The position numbers and the translations under genes are program-made. 64,000 nt of DNA from NCBI RefSeq assembly GCF_900460245.1, contig NZ_UHIP01000001.1, positions 1,984,001-2,048,000 of the forward strand, written 5' to 3'. Shown here piece after piece: positions 34,984 to 42,489 of this stretch (position 1 is its first letter; each line of letters begins with the position of its first letter). This DNA comes from Vibrio fluvialis (GTDB taxonomy: Bacteria; Pseudomonadota; Gammaproteobacteria; Enterobacterales; Vibrionaceae). Below the pieces are notes generated by a model. That model was not told the DNA's origin. It did not search any database and saw only the letters and a program-made list of their open reading frames with translations.

Positions 34984-35029
34984 TGTAAGCGTTTAGCGAA
35001 GCTTAATCTTATTGATAAAGCGTAGAACG

Positions 35030-35056
35030 AAAGGCGACTCTAGGGTCGCCTTTTTA
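35030..35056 (+). terminator. Terminator after gapA
   Basis: AAGGCGACTC-TA-GGGTCGCCTTTTT, an eight-to-nine-pair stem with T5, 47 bases beyond the stop codon. Confidence 0.9.
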
Positions 35057-35232
35057 GTCTCTGACTTTTGTCGGCAGCATGTTTGTTGCCGATGTACAAG
35101 GCGTTCCCCGCATACCCACGGCGGTCATTTTGAGTCGCTCGTCCTGCATCGCTGGACGGTCCACCGAAAGACATAAGAGATAGTAGCCGCAAGGTATTCA
35201 GGCCCGGAGCGCAATACTCAGGAGCGTTACTT
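35057..35232 (+). other. Structured leader ahead of yeaD
   Basis: These 176 bases hold no credible reading frame but several inverted repeats: CGGCA/TGCCG (about 35072-35091) and CGTCC/GGACG (about 35139-35157), with CGGTCCACCG next to the latter. Position and structure suggest a long 5' leader of yeaD or a small RNA. No known riboswitch was recognised. Confidence 0.35.
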
Positions 35233-36117
35233 ATGGATTTACAGTCTCTTTCTGCCCTCACCGTTTTATCCGACTGCGTGACTGTAGTCGAGTACCAACA
35301 GGTTAAAATCGTCCGCGTGATTCATGAAAAAGCCACAGCAGGTATTGCTCTGCATGGCGGCCACGTGGTCTCATTCCAACCCGCCGGACAACCTGATCTC
35401 ATTTGGATGAGTGATGCGGCAATTTTTGATGGCAAAACCGCTCTGCGCGGTGGCATTCCGGTTTGCTGGCCCTGGTTTGGTCGTTTAGCGAATCCTGGTC
35501 ACGGTTTTGCCCGCAGCAGCGAATGGCGACTCGTTGAGCATCGCGAAAACGAACAAGGCGTGATAGTGACCCTTGGCTTGAACGCAAACGACGCCACTCT
35601 GGCAATCTGGCCATATCAGTTTGACGTTCTGCTGCATGTCGAAGTGTCCGAGCAGCTAAAAGTCTCTCTGGAAATCCACAATACAGATGAAAAAGCCTGG
35701 ACCTTCTCCGGTGCACTGCATACGTACCTGAACGTGGGCGACATCACTCAGGTACAAACCACAGGCATGGGCGCGGAATACATCGACAGCCTGCAAGACG
35801 CCAAAGTTTGTCAAGGTGGTGAAACTCTGGTTCTGACTGACACGATTGATCGCGTCTACACTCAACCGGAAGCACAAATCGAAGTGCAGGACCCGGTATT
35901 AAAACGCACGTTGGTGGTCGAAAATAGCGGCCACAACTCGGCAGTGTTGTGGAACCCTTGGTCACAAGGCGCCGCATCGATTGGTGATATGACTGACGAT
36001 GGCTACAAAACTATGCTGTGTGTAGAGTCGACTCTACATGCGCCTTGCCTATCGGCAGGCAAAACCCTTCAACCGGGTGAGCAGTATTTACTGACAACCA
36101 CATTGTCCGTGAAATAA
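35233..36117 (+). CDS. yeaD: D-hexose-6-phosphate mutarotase
   Basis: A 294-residue aldose-1-epimerase-like protein of the YeaD family that interconverts the anomers of glucose-6-phosphate and related hexose phosphates. ALRGGIPVCWPWFG near residue 75 and the GFAR segment with its active-site His/Arg neighbourhood are typical, as is the late glutamate region. AGGAG lies eight bases before the ATG. It follows gapA, as in enteric bacteria. The enzyme would also act on sugar phosphates imported by the uhp/afu system (inference). Confidence 0.92.
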   Translation: MDLQSLSALTVLSDCVTVVEYQQVKIVRVIHEKATAGIALHGGHVVSFQPAGQPDLIWMSDAAIFDGKTALRGGIPVCWPWFGRLANPGHGFARSSEWRLVEHRENEQGVIVTLGLNANDATLAIWPYQFDVLLHVEVSEQLKVSLEIHNTDEKAWTFSGALHTYLNVGDITQVQTTGMGAEYIDSLQDAKVCQGGETLVLTDTIDRVYTQPEAQIEVQDPVLKRTLVVENSGHNSAVLWNPWSQGAASIGDMTDDGYKTMLCVESTLHAPCLSAGKTLQPGEQYLLTTTLSVK

Positions 36118-36199
36118 TGCTAAGGGCAGCTTCGGCTGTCCTTTTTATTTTGTGTGCTTGCCGCTAAACTTACGCCTCAATTTTTAACGTGAGATCACC

Positions 36200-37030
36200 A
36201 TGGCTTACCAGTGTCCCCTATGTCAGCAACCTTTATCTTTAACCGAACGGACTTACGCCTGTGAAAACCGTCACCAGTTTGATGTCGCCAAAGAAGGTTA
36301 CGTCAACCTGATGCCAGCCCATCACAAGCGCTCCAAAGATCCCGGTGATAATAAAGAGATGATGCAGGCCAGACGCCGTTTTCTGGAAGCGGGCCATTAT
36401 GACCCTATGCGTGACCAAATCGCGGTACTGTGTGCTCAGGCGCTGCAAGGCAGCCAACATCAACTGCTGGACATTGGTTGTGGCGAAGGCTACTACACCA
36501 CTTACGTCGCCAACGCGCTTCAAGCTCAAAACCCACAAGCACAAACTTACGGACTAGATATCTCCAAAATTGCGGTTCGATACGCAGCCAAACGTTACAC
36601 CAACTGTGAGTTCACCGTTGCATCCAGCCATCGTCTGCCGTTTGCAGATGCATCACTGGATGGCATTCTGCGCATTTATGCGCCGTGCAAAGCTGAAGAG
36701 TTGCAGCGCTGTGTGCGAAACAATGGTGCTGTGATCACGGTAACGCCCGCTGCACGTCATCTTTATCAGTTCAAACAAGGCATTTATCAAGATGTTCGCC
36801 TCCATGAAGAGCAACCTGAGATCATCGATGGTTTTGAGCTGGAAACTCAGCAAAAGCTGAACTATATGATGACATTATCCGGAGAAGAGGCGTTTGACCT
36901 GCTACAGATGACACCGTTCGCATGGCGTGCCAGCGAAGAGTTCAAATCTGAGGTTCGTGCCTCTGAGCAATTTGAGTGTGAAGCGGACTTTATGTTGCGA
37001 GTTTACCGTAAACAATCCCCAAGCGAATAA
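36200..37030 (+). CDS. rlmA: 23S rRNA (guanine-745-N1)-methyltransferase
   Basis: A 276-residue RlmA(I). The N-terminal zinc finger (CPLCQQPL...CENRHQF, about 5-27) contacts rRNA, and the SAM-binding motif is LLDIGCGEGYYTT near 92-104. It methylates N1 of G745 in helix 35 of 23S rRNA. The C-terminal catalytic domain is complete. It is followed after 77 bases, which include a Fur-type box, by the ChaN-family lipoprotein gene. Confidence 0.92.
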   Translation: MAYQCPLCQQPLSLTERTYACENRHQFDVAKEGYVNLMPAHHKRSKDPGDNKEMMQARRRFLEAGHYDPMRDQIAVLCAQALQGSQHQLLDIGCGEGYYTTYVANALQAQNPQAQTYGLDISKIAVRYAAKRYTNCEFTVASSHRLPFADASLDGILRIYAPCKAEELQRCVRNNGAVITVTPAARHLYQFKQGIYQDVRLHEEQPEIIDGFELETQQKLNYMMTLSGEEAFDLLQMTPFAWRASEEFKSEVRASEQFECEADFMLRVYRKQSPSE

Positions 37031-37031
37031 A

Positions 37032-37046
37032 CGATAATAATTCTCA
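37032..37046. promoter_or_regulatory. Fur-type iron box upstream of the ChaN-like gene
   Basis: CGATAATAATTCTCA agrees at 12 of 14 specified bases with the 7-1-7 model TGATAAT-N-ATTATCA. It begins one base after the rlmA stop codon and lies 62-76 bases upstream of the lipoprotein start, which fits iron repression of that gene. Confidence 0.75.
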
Positions 37047-37107
37047 TTTTATTTGCAACCCAAAAGGCTCTCCATTACCATTAGCCGATTTTCAATGGAG
37101 GCCTTTT

Positions 37108-38040
37108 ATGCGATTTGCCCTACCCCTACTGCTTTCAGCATCCCTCATGGGTTGCGCAGCAACACCCCAAGTTACCACTTATTACGACTATCAACTCGCC
37201 TCCCCTAAGGGTAACTCACTCACGCTATCGCAGTTTGCTCAGGACATCCGAAACGCTGATGTCATCTTAATCGGCGAATGGCACACCCATGCCGGCATTC
37301 ACCGTTTTCAAACTGAGTTGCTGCAAGAATTGAGCAAATCAAAACGCCCGGTTGCGCTATCGATGGAACAGTTTTCTCGCCCGGATCAAGCCCTCGTGGA
37401 TGCATACCTGCGGGGTGAAATCGGCGAACAATATCTGATTCAACAAACCAGTGCCTGGCCAAACTATGAAAGTGATTACCGGCCTTTGGTAGAACTTGCC
37501 AAGCAGCAGAAAATTGCCGTCATTGCCGCCAATGCCCCTAAATCTATCGTGCGCTGCATCGGCCGCTATGGCGCGGCTTATCTCGAGCAGCTGGCACCCG
37601 ATGAACGCCTTCAGGTTGCAGCGCAAATCAATACGCAAGATTCAGTCTACAAACAACAGTTTATGGCTTCCATGCATCATGGCACACCCCAACAAACCGA
37701 GAACCAATTTGCCGCACAGATCACCTGGGATGAAACAATGGCGGAAAGTATTGTGAATTACCTGACTAAGCATCCGGGCGCACGCGTGATGCATATTGCT
37801 GGCTTATTCCATTCTCAGAATGGCCTAGGAACCGCCGCATCCATTCTGCGTCGTAATCCATCGCTGAACATCGTTGTTGTCACTCCTGTTTCAGACTGGC
37901 AAACAGAAGGACAAGACTATCAGCTGCGGGTGCTTGCGCCGCCAGTGCGCTACGTTAAACCTGAACATCAGATGGAAGCGTTTAAACAGCTGACACATCG
38001 CAATGCCGATTTAACCTGTAAGCCATTGAACAACGAATAG
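37108..38040 (+). CDS. ChaN-family (DUF399) haem-binding lipoprotein
   Basis: A 310-residue lipoprotein: lipobox LMGC with Cys at about 16, then the ChaN/DUF399 domain (VILIGEWHTHAGIHRFQ, VALSMEQFSRPDQ, GARVMHIAGLFHSQNGLG). In Campylobacter jejuni ChaN binds haem as a dimer at the outer membrane and is iron-regulated through ChaR/Fur. The Fur-type box just upstream supports the same kind of role in iron acquisition here. GGAGG lies eight bases before the ATG. No TonB receptor gene is next to it in this window. Confidence 0.85.
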   Translation: MRFALPLLLSASLMGCAATPQVTTYYDYQLASPKGNSLTLSQFAQDIRNADVILIGEWHTHAGIHRFQTELLQELSKSKRPVALSMEQFSRPDQALVDAYLRGEIGEQYLIQQTSAWPNYESDYRPLVELAKQQKIAVIAANAPKSIVRCIGRYGAAYLEQLAPDERLQVAAQINTQDSVYKQQFMASMHHGTPQQTENQFAAQITWDETMAESIVNYLTKHPGARVMHIAGLFHSQNGLGTAASILRRNPSLNIVVVTPVSDWQTEGQDYQLRVLAPPVRYVKPEHQMEAFKQLTHRNADLTCKPLNNE

Positions 38041-38177
38041 TTTGCTTTTAATCCTGATGATTATCAAAACAGGCATAATGTTTGCTTGACGAATTAGCAC
38101 ACAAAATGTGTAAAAATCGCACAAGTTTTTCACACCCCTGTCGATATAGTGACTGAGAGGCAAATTAGGAGAGATGT

Positions 38178-38531
38178 ATGAACCCAGTAGGCGTAGGATC
38201 AGCGCAGCTGTATTCCCCCCAAACGGTGAAATCTCAGGTGTCGGCGACGAGCGAACAGAAATCTGAGCCTGCACCACTCAAGGTTGAGCAGAATAAAGTG
38301 ACGCTGTCGGAAGAAGGCAAAGCCTTGCTTGCCGCTCTGAAAGAAATTGAAGATGGAAAGACACCAGACATCAAGGATAAAAGCCTGGGTGATAAAGTGG
38401 AATCCTTTACCTATGGCGCTCTCGGCATGGGTCACCCAAATGACGTGAAGAAAGAAGATGACTCCTCTTATTCCGCGGGGCAATATCTTTCCGCTGCGGC
38501 AACGATCGGCAGTATTTTGCTTTTGATTTAG
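38178..38531 (+). CDS. Hypothetical protein with C-terminal hydrophobic tail
   Basis: A 117-residue protein with a Ser/Gln/Pro-rich N-terminal half, a helical centre (EEGKALLAALKEIEDGK) and a hydrophobic C-terminus (YLSAAATIGSILLLI) that could anchor it in a membrane. AGGAGAG precedes the ATG at a good distance. It is flanked by a promoter-like AT-rich stretch upstream and a large hairpin downstream, so it is probably a stand-alone gene. I do not recognise the family and cannot give a function. Confidence 0.65.
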   Translation: MNPVGVGSAQLYSPQTVKSQVSATSEQKSEPAPLKVEQNKVTLSEEGKALLAALKEIEDGKTPDIKDKSLGDKVESFTYGALGMGHPNDVKKEDDSSYSAGQYLSAAATIGSILLLI

Positions 38532-38579
38532 AGACACACTCTCATTTCGAAAGCACTACTAAGGCTTTCCCGCTCATTG

Positions 38580-38615
38580 ACACACAGATCAAACTCCAAT
38601 GTTTGACCTGTGTGT
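38580..38615. repeat. Long hairpin between two convergent genes
   Basis: ACACACAGATCAAAC pairs with GTTTGACCTGTGTGT at 14 of 15 positions over a six-base loop. It lies between the 117-residue ORF and the convergent DUF4344 gene. No T-tract follows on either strand, so it may act as a Rho-assisted or RNA-stability element. Confidence 0.5.
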
Positions 38616-38648
38616 TGCGTTAGTCGTTTTCATAAACACAAAGCGTTA

Positions 38649-38665
38649 AACAACCGTCGGTTGTT
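38649..38665 (-). terminator. Short stem after the DUF4344 gene
   Basis: AACAACC-GAC-GGTTGTT on the minus strand, followed by TAACG, right at the stop codon. A weak terminator at best. Confidence 0.35.
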
Positions 38666-38667
38666 GG

Positions 38668-39432
38668 TCATAATGTTCTTACTGGCAAGTATGTATGCCA
38701 GTTATTGTTTACCTGCTGATAATTGTCGATGCAGAATTCCTTTCTATCTTTGAGGTAATCTTTACCCACTTCATCTAGCAGATACGCGTATTCTTTAGGG
38801 TTGCTACCATATACCAAACAAACTGTTGAAAAATATCTTTGCAAGTCAAAACTATGCTCATCTATGTATTCATCGGATTGGTAATACTCTGGCCGTTCTT
38901 CAGACTCAAATGCAAACATATCAGCAGCACTGATGGCTATCTCGCTGCCATCATCGACATAATCTAGCAAAATGATTGTGGCGAAGTTATCGACCACATC
39001 TTCTTCTTTACCAAGGATTGGAATACCCTTATCTGCAATATATGCGTGGCCAATTTCATACAACAGTGTGTGTAACAAGGTATCCGATGCACCCTCTTTC
39101 ACAGAGCGTCCATATTTCTCCGCATAGCCATTTTTTTGAAAATAATTCAGCGCTTCAGTATAGAAAGTATAAGGGATAGATATCACATGATTTTCTGGGT
39201 CATATAACGGTCCCTCATTTTCACCGTAATGAATTTTTAACAAGTCATCAAATGGAAACAAAGAATCTGATAATGCGACAACTATCTTGTTAACACCACT
39301 ATCATTGATGTCCTGAACCGTCTGCTGTTCCTCTTTAGATTGAGGGGGAGAAAACTCAATACTGATATTGCTCTTAGCTAATGCGGAAGTCACAGAGAAA
39401 CAGGTTACCAGTAGCGCTACTAAGATTTTCAT
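38668..39432 (-). CDS. DUF4344-family putative metallopeptidase with altered HExxH
   Basis: A 254-residue secreted or periplasmic protein with signal peptide ending ALA-KS. The segment HTLLYEIGHAYIADKGIPILGKEEDVVDNFA matches the DUF4344 zinc-peptidase-like family, whose site is normally H-E-x-G-H followed by a G-[KR]-E-E-D motif. Here the first zinc histidine reads Tyr (TAT where CAT is expected), so catalysis may be lost. The start is placed at ATG 39432 before MKILVALLV; the frame is open 11 codons further. It stands alone, AT-richer than its neighbours, which may mean recent acquisition. Confidence 0.7.
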   Translation of the reverse strand: MKILVALLVTCFSVTSALAKSNISIEFSPPQSKEEQQTVQDINDSGVNKIVVALSDSLFPFDDLLKIHYGENEGPLYDPENHVISIPYTFYTEALNYFQKNGYAEKYGRSVKEGASDTLLHTLLYEIGHAYIADKGIPILGKEEDVVDNFATIILLDYVDDGSEIAISAADMFAFESEERPEYYQSDEYIDEHSFDLQRYFSTVCLVYGSNPKEYAYLLDEVGKDYLKDRKEFCIDNYQQVNNNWHTYLPVRTL

Positions 39433-39737
39433 GTCGGTCTTCTTATCTAAATGCGAGAAAAGCATCTTAGCAGAACTTCAATGTCTAAAAGCAAAGACAA
39501 ACGGTGCTTTGGCTGAATTGCAACTCGACATGGGCAACTAGTCATTATCTAGCTTTAGCTTAAACTTAAAGGCGTCAATAATTCTCAGACGTTAAAGTGA
39601 CCTTGTTAGAACTCGACTTGAAGATAAATAACCTGAAAAGATGACGACGAAGTGGCGACAGAGATTCGTAATATGTGCTTTTTGATGGGATTTATGGCGA
39701 TAAGGCATTGAATAAAGCCTTATCGCGCCTTGTTTAC
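39433..39737. other. Intergenic stretch without recognised content
   Basis: About 305 AT-rich bases between the DUF4344 gene and ycgN, both on the minus strand. I see no reading frame, RNA gene or clear operator here; it must hold the DUF4344 promoter. Confidence 0.6.
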
Positions 39738-40178
39738 TTACTGTCTCGAAGGATGGTTCAAAATGTGGTCTTCCCAGTCGATCACATCAATTTCGTAAAC
39801 GACTTTATTGCGCACGCTTTCGTTGGCCGCATGCATCGCTTCTTTTGAGCCGGTGATCAATGGGTGCCACTCTGGCAACGTATCGCCTCTCGCCAGCAAG
39901 CGATAAGCACAGGTATCCGGTAACCAGTTAAACTCGTCGATTTTATCACGAGTCAGCTTCAGGCACTCTTCGCCTGAATTGAAACGGTTAGGGTAATCTT
40001 TACAAGAGCAAGTTTCGCTGTTCAGCCAACTGCAGGCGACGTTGGTGTAATACACCTCATCGGAGTCTTCATCCATTAGCTTGTGCAGGCAGCATTTGCC
40101 ACAGCCGTCGCACAGAGATTCCCACTCTGCTTCTGTCATTTGATCCAGAGTTTTACTTTGCCAAAATGGAGTACTCAT
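39738..40178 (-). CDS. ycgN: YcgN-family cysteine-cluster protein
   Basis: A 146-residue protein of the YcgN/UPF0260 family: [15 protein letters not shown] near the N-terminus with further conserved cysteines at CSW, CSCKDY, ECL and CAY. The set suggests binding of zinc or an iron-sulfur cluster. In enteric bacteria ycgN sits near minC and ycgL; here it is elsewhere. The role is unknown. Divergent from a second, unrelated short cysteine-cluster gene. Confidence 0.9.
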   Translation of the reverse strand: MSTPFWQSKTLDQMTEAEWESLCDGCGKCCLHKLMDEDSDEVYYTNVACSWLNSETCSCKDYPNRFNSGEECLKLTRDKIDEFNWLPDTCAYRLLARGDTLPEWHPLITGSKEAMHAANESVRNKVVYEIDVIDWEDHILNHPSRQ

Positions 40179-40330
40179 AACACCTGTTTTCCAGTCTTGT
40201 TTCAGGGGGACGATTTATACCCTCCTCCCCCACAAAGTTCAAGGATAAATATTCTGCAATTTCGCTGTGATGAAGCCTGATTTCTGTTAGGATCGGCGCC
40301 CTTATTGAGCGGATACACAAAAGCGAGGTC

Positions 40331-40582
40331 ATGATGGACTGTCGATTAGGCTGCGGCGCCTGCTGCATTGCGCCAAGCATCTCTTCCCCTATTCCGGGTA
40401 TGCCAAATGGCAAACCTGCCGGGGTTCGTTGTATTCAGCTCAACGAAAACAATCTGTGCAAACTGTTCGGCAAGCCAGAACGCCCAGCCGTCTGCCATCA
40501 CTTTAAACCATGTCCCGTAGTTTGTGGTCAGACAAACCAGGAAGCAATGGCGAATCTCACCGAATTAGAGCAACTCACATAA
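40331..40582 (+). CDS. YkgJ-family cysteine-cluster protein
   Basis: An 83-residue protein of the YkgJ/UPF0153 Cx8Cx2C type: CRLGCGACCIAPSIS, then VRC, LCKLFG, AVCHHFKPCPVVC. The cysteines are likely metal or Fe-S ligands. GAGG lies before a tandem ATG ATG; the first (40331) is used here. The start region faces that of ycgN across 152 bases, so the two cysteine-cluster genes share an upstream region. Function unknown. Confidence 0.85.
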   Translation: MMDCRLGCGACCIAPSISSPIPGMPNGKPAGVRCIQLNENNLCKLFGKPERPAVCHHFKPCPVVCGQTNQEAMANLTELEQLT

Positions 40583-40714
40583 GAGATCAGTTTCACAATC
40601 TTTGTTTACGCTACTGTCCTCAAGTGTTTGCAATTCCCTGACTTTACCCCTTTCGTTTAGCAGTATTTTCCTTGCGTTTTTGGAATTTTCCACACACTTT
40701 GCAAGGTTTAATTT

Positions 40715-41413
40715 ATGAATAAGTATATCGCTGAAATGTTCGGCACCTTTTGGCTGGTTCTCGGTGGTTGTGGCAGTGCTGTATTGGCCGCAGGCTTTCC
40801 CGATGTGGGGGTTGGCTTGCTCGGCGTCGCATTGGCGTTTGGCCTCACTGTTTTAACAATGGCATTCGCCATTGGTCATATTTCCGGTTGTCACCTTAAC
40901 CCGGCAGTCACCGTTGGTCTTTGGGTAGGCGGTCGCTTCTCAGCCAAAGACGTGATTCCTTACATCGTATTTCAAGTGATTGGTGGTGTGATTGCTGCCG
41001 CTATCTTGTATGTGATCGCGTCTGGCCAGACAGGTTTTGATGTTGCCGCTTCAGGTTTTGCGGCCAACGGTTTTGGTGATCATTCACCGGGTGGATATTC
41101 TCTGACCGCCGCATTGGTGTCAGAAGTGGTCATGGCCGCTATGTTTCTTTTGGTGATCATGGGTGCTACCGATAATCGCGCGCCGCAGGGTTTTGCGCCT
41201 ATCGCAATCGGCTTGTGCCTGACTTTGATTCACTTAATCAGCATTCCTGTCACCAACACATCCGTCAACCCAGCACGCAGTACTGCGGTCGCATTGTTCG
41301 TAGGTGATTGGGCAATTTCTCAATTGTGGCTATTCTGGTTAGCACCGATTGTCGGTGGTGCTCTGGGTGCGTTAATTTACCGTTCTTTGCTCGCAGAACA
41401 AGTCTCTGCTTAA
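40715..41413 (+). CDS. aqpZ: Aquaporin Z
   Basis: A 232-residue water channel with six membrane helices and two half-helices bearing the NPA boxes HLNPAVT (about 62-68) and SVNPARS (about 187-193). The Arg after the second NPA completes the selectivity filter, and the N-terminal [24 protein letters not shown] is typical of AqpZ rather than of the glycerol facilitator. It has its own terminator, shared with convergent recR. Confidence 0.95.
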   Translation: MNKYIAEMFGTFWLVLGGCGSAVLAAGFPDVGVGLLGVALAFGLTVLTMAFAIGHISGCHLNPAVTVGLWVGGRFSAKDVIPYIVFQVIGGVIAAAILYVIASGQTGFDVAASGFAANGFGDHSPGGYSLTAALVSEVVMAAMFLLVIMGATDNRAPQGFAPIAIGLCLTLIHLISIPVTNTSVNPARSTAVALFVGDWAISQLWLFWLAPIVGGALGALIYRSLLAEQVSA

Positions 41414-41439
41414 ATCATTCAATGACGCTCTGCTCATAA

Positions 41440-41468
41440 AAAACCGCGCTTGAAAGCGCGGTTTTTTT
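41440..41468. terminator. Bidirectional terminator between aqpZ and recR
   Basis: AAACCGCGCTT-GA-AAGCGCGGTTTTTTT. The T-run reaches the recR stop codon. Confidence 0.9.
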
Positions 41469-42066
41469 ACAACTTTTGTCGGCCGAGTAATGAGTGAGAC
41501 AGCGTGGTGCCGTCGACCAATTCCAACTCACCGCCGACAGGCACACCATGAGCGATTCGGCTGGCGGAGACATCATGTTCGCGGCACAATTCCGCAATGT
41601 AATGTGCGGTCGCTTCGCCTTCCACCGTCGGATTGGTGGCTAGGATCACTTCGGAAATACCGCCTCGTTGAAGACGAAAATCCAGCACATCCAAGCCAAT
41701 ATCACTTGGCCCAATCCCATCAAGTGGAGACAGGTGCCCCATCAACACGAAATAACGTCCGGAGTACTGACCGGTCGCTTCCACAGCGGCGATATCAGCA
41801 GGGCTTTCCACCACGCATAGCTGACCGTTTTCCTGGCGTTTAGGGTTTTGACAGATGTGACACACTTCTTCTTCTGTGAAGGTGCGACATTCGCTGCAAT
41901 GGCCGATTTCCACCATTGCCTGACTCAGAGCATCTGCCAGTTGCAAGCCGCCTTTGCGGTCTCTTTGCAACAAATGAAAGGCCATACGCTGCGCTGACTT
42001 GGGGCCAACCCCGGGCAGACAACGTAAGGCCTCCATCAAATGCTCCAGCATATGACTGGTACGCAT
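41467..42066 (-). CDS. recR: Recombination mediator RecR
   Basis: A 199-residue RecR that loads RecA on gaps with RecF and RecO. The N-terminal helix-hairpin-helix [20 protein letters not shown] is followed by the zinc-binding [16 protein letters not shown] (about 57-72) and a Toprim domain ([14 protein letters not shown]...). It ends the ybaN-apt-dnaX-ybaB-recR run, 15 bases after ybaB. The dnaX-ybaB-recR order is conserved through the gammaproteobacteria. Confidence 0.96.
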   Translation of the reverse strand: MRTSHMLEHLMEALRCLPGVGPKSAQRMAFHLLQRDRKGGLQLADALSQAMVEIGHCSECRTFTEEEVCHICQNPKRQENGQLCVVESPADIAAVEATGQYSGRYFVLMGHLSPLDGIGPSDIGLDVLDFRLQRGGISEVILATNPTVEGEATAHYIAELCREHDVSASRIAHGVPVGGELELVDGTTLSHSLLGRQKL

Positions 42067-42081
42067 TAAATTAACTCGTCG

Positions 42082-42411
42082 TTAGAACGGCATTTTCATG
42101 CCTGGTGGTAGTTGCATACCGCCAGTCACGCCCGCCATTTTTTCTTTCTGAGCTTCTTCAACACGGCGCGCGGCGTCGTTAAACGCAGCAGCAATCAGGT
42201 CTTCCAGCATCTCTTTGTCGTCTTCCATCAGACTCTCGTCGATGTCAACACGGCGTACGCTGTGGCTACCAGTGATTGTCACTTTGACCAGACCAGCACC
42301 AGATTCACCGGTGATTTCCATGTTTGCGATTTCTTCTTGAAGCTTTTGCATGCGTTCTTGCATTTGTTGGGCTTGCTTCATTAGGTTGCCCATACCGCCT
42401 TTACCAAACAT
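42082..42411 (-). CDS. ybaB: YbaB/EbfC nucleoid-associated protein
   Basis: A 109-residue DNA-binding protein of the YbaB/EbfC family, which forms a tweezer-like dimer on [45 protein letters not shown] is the usual N-terminal coiled region. The glycine/proline/methionine-rich C-terminus ([13 protein letters not shown]) is also typical. It lies between dnaX and recR, as in nearly all relatives. Confidence 0.95.
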   Translation of the reverse strand: MFGKGGMGNLMKQAQQMQERMQKLQEEIANMEITGESGAGLVKVTITGSHSVRRVDIDESLMEDDKEMLEDLIAAAFNDAARRVEEAQKEKMAGVTGGMQLPPGMKMPF

Positions 42412-42489
42412 CTTTGTCTCTCTGGTTTATCTTAATTGTTTTACATACTGTGGGGTTGATTGATGTAAATCTCAAGCCCGCAGTTGCCG

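Noticed and set aside
38107-38123. CRP-like TGTGT...GCACA before the 117-residue ORF
   Set aside because: The half-sites are separated by seven bases, one too many for CRP, and the first half has a mismatch.
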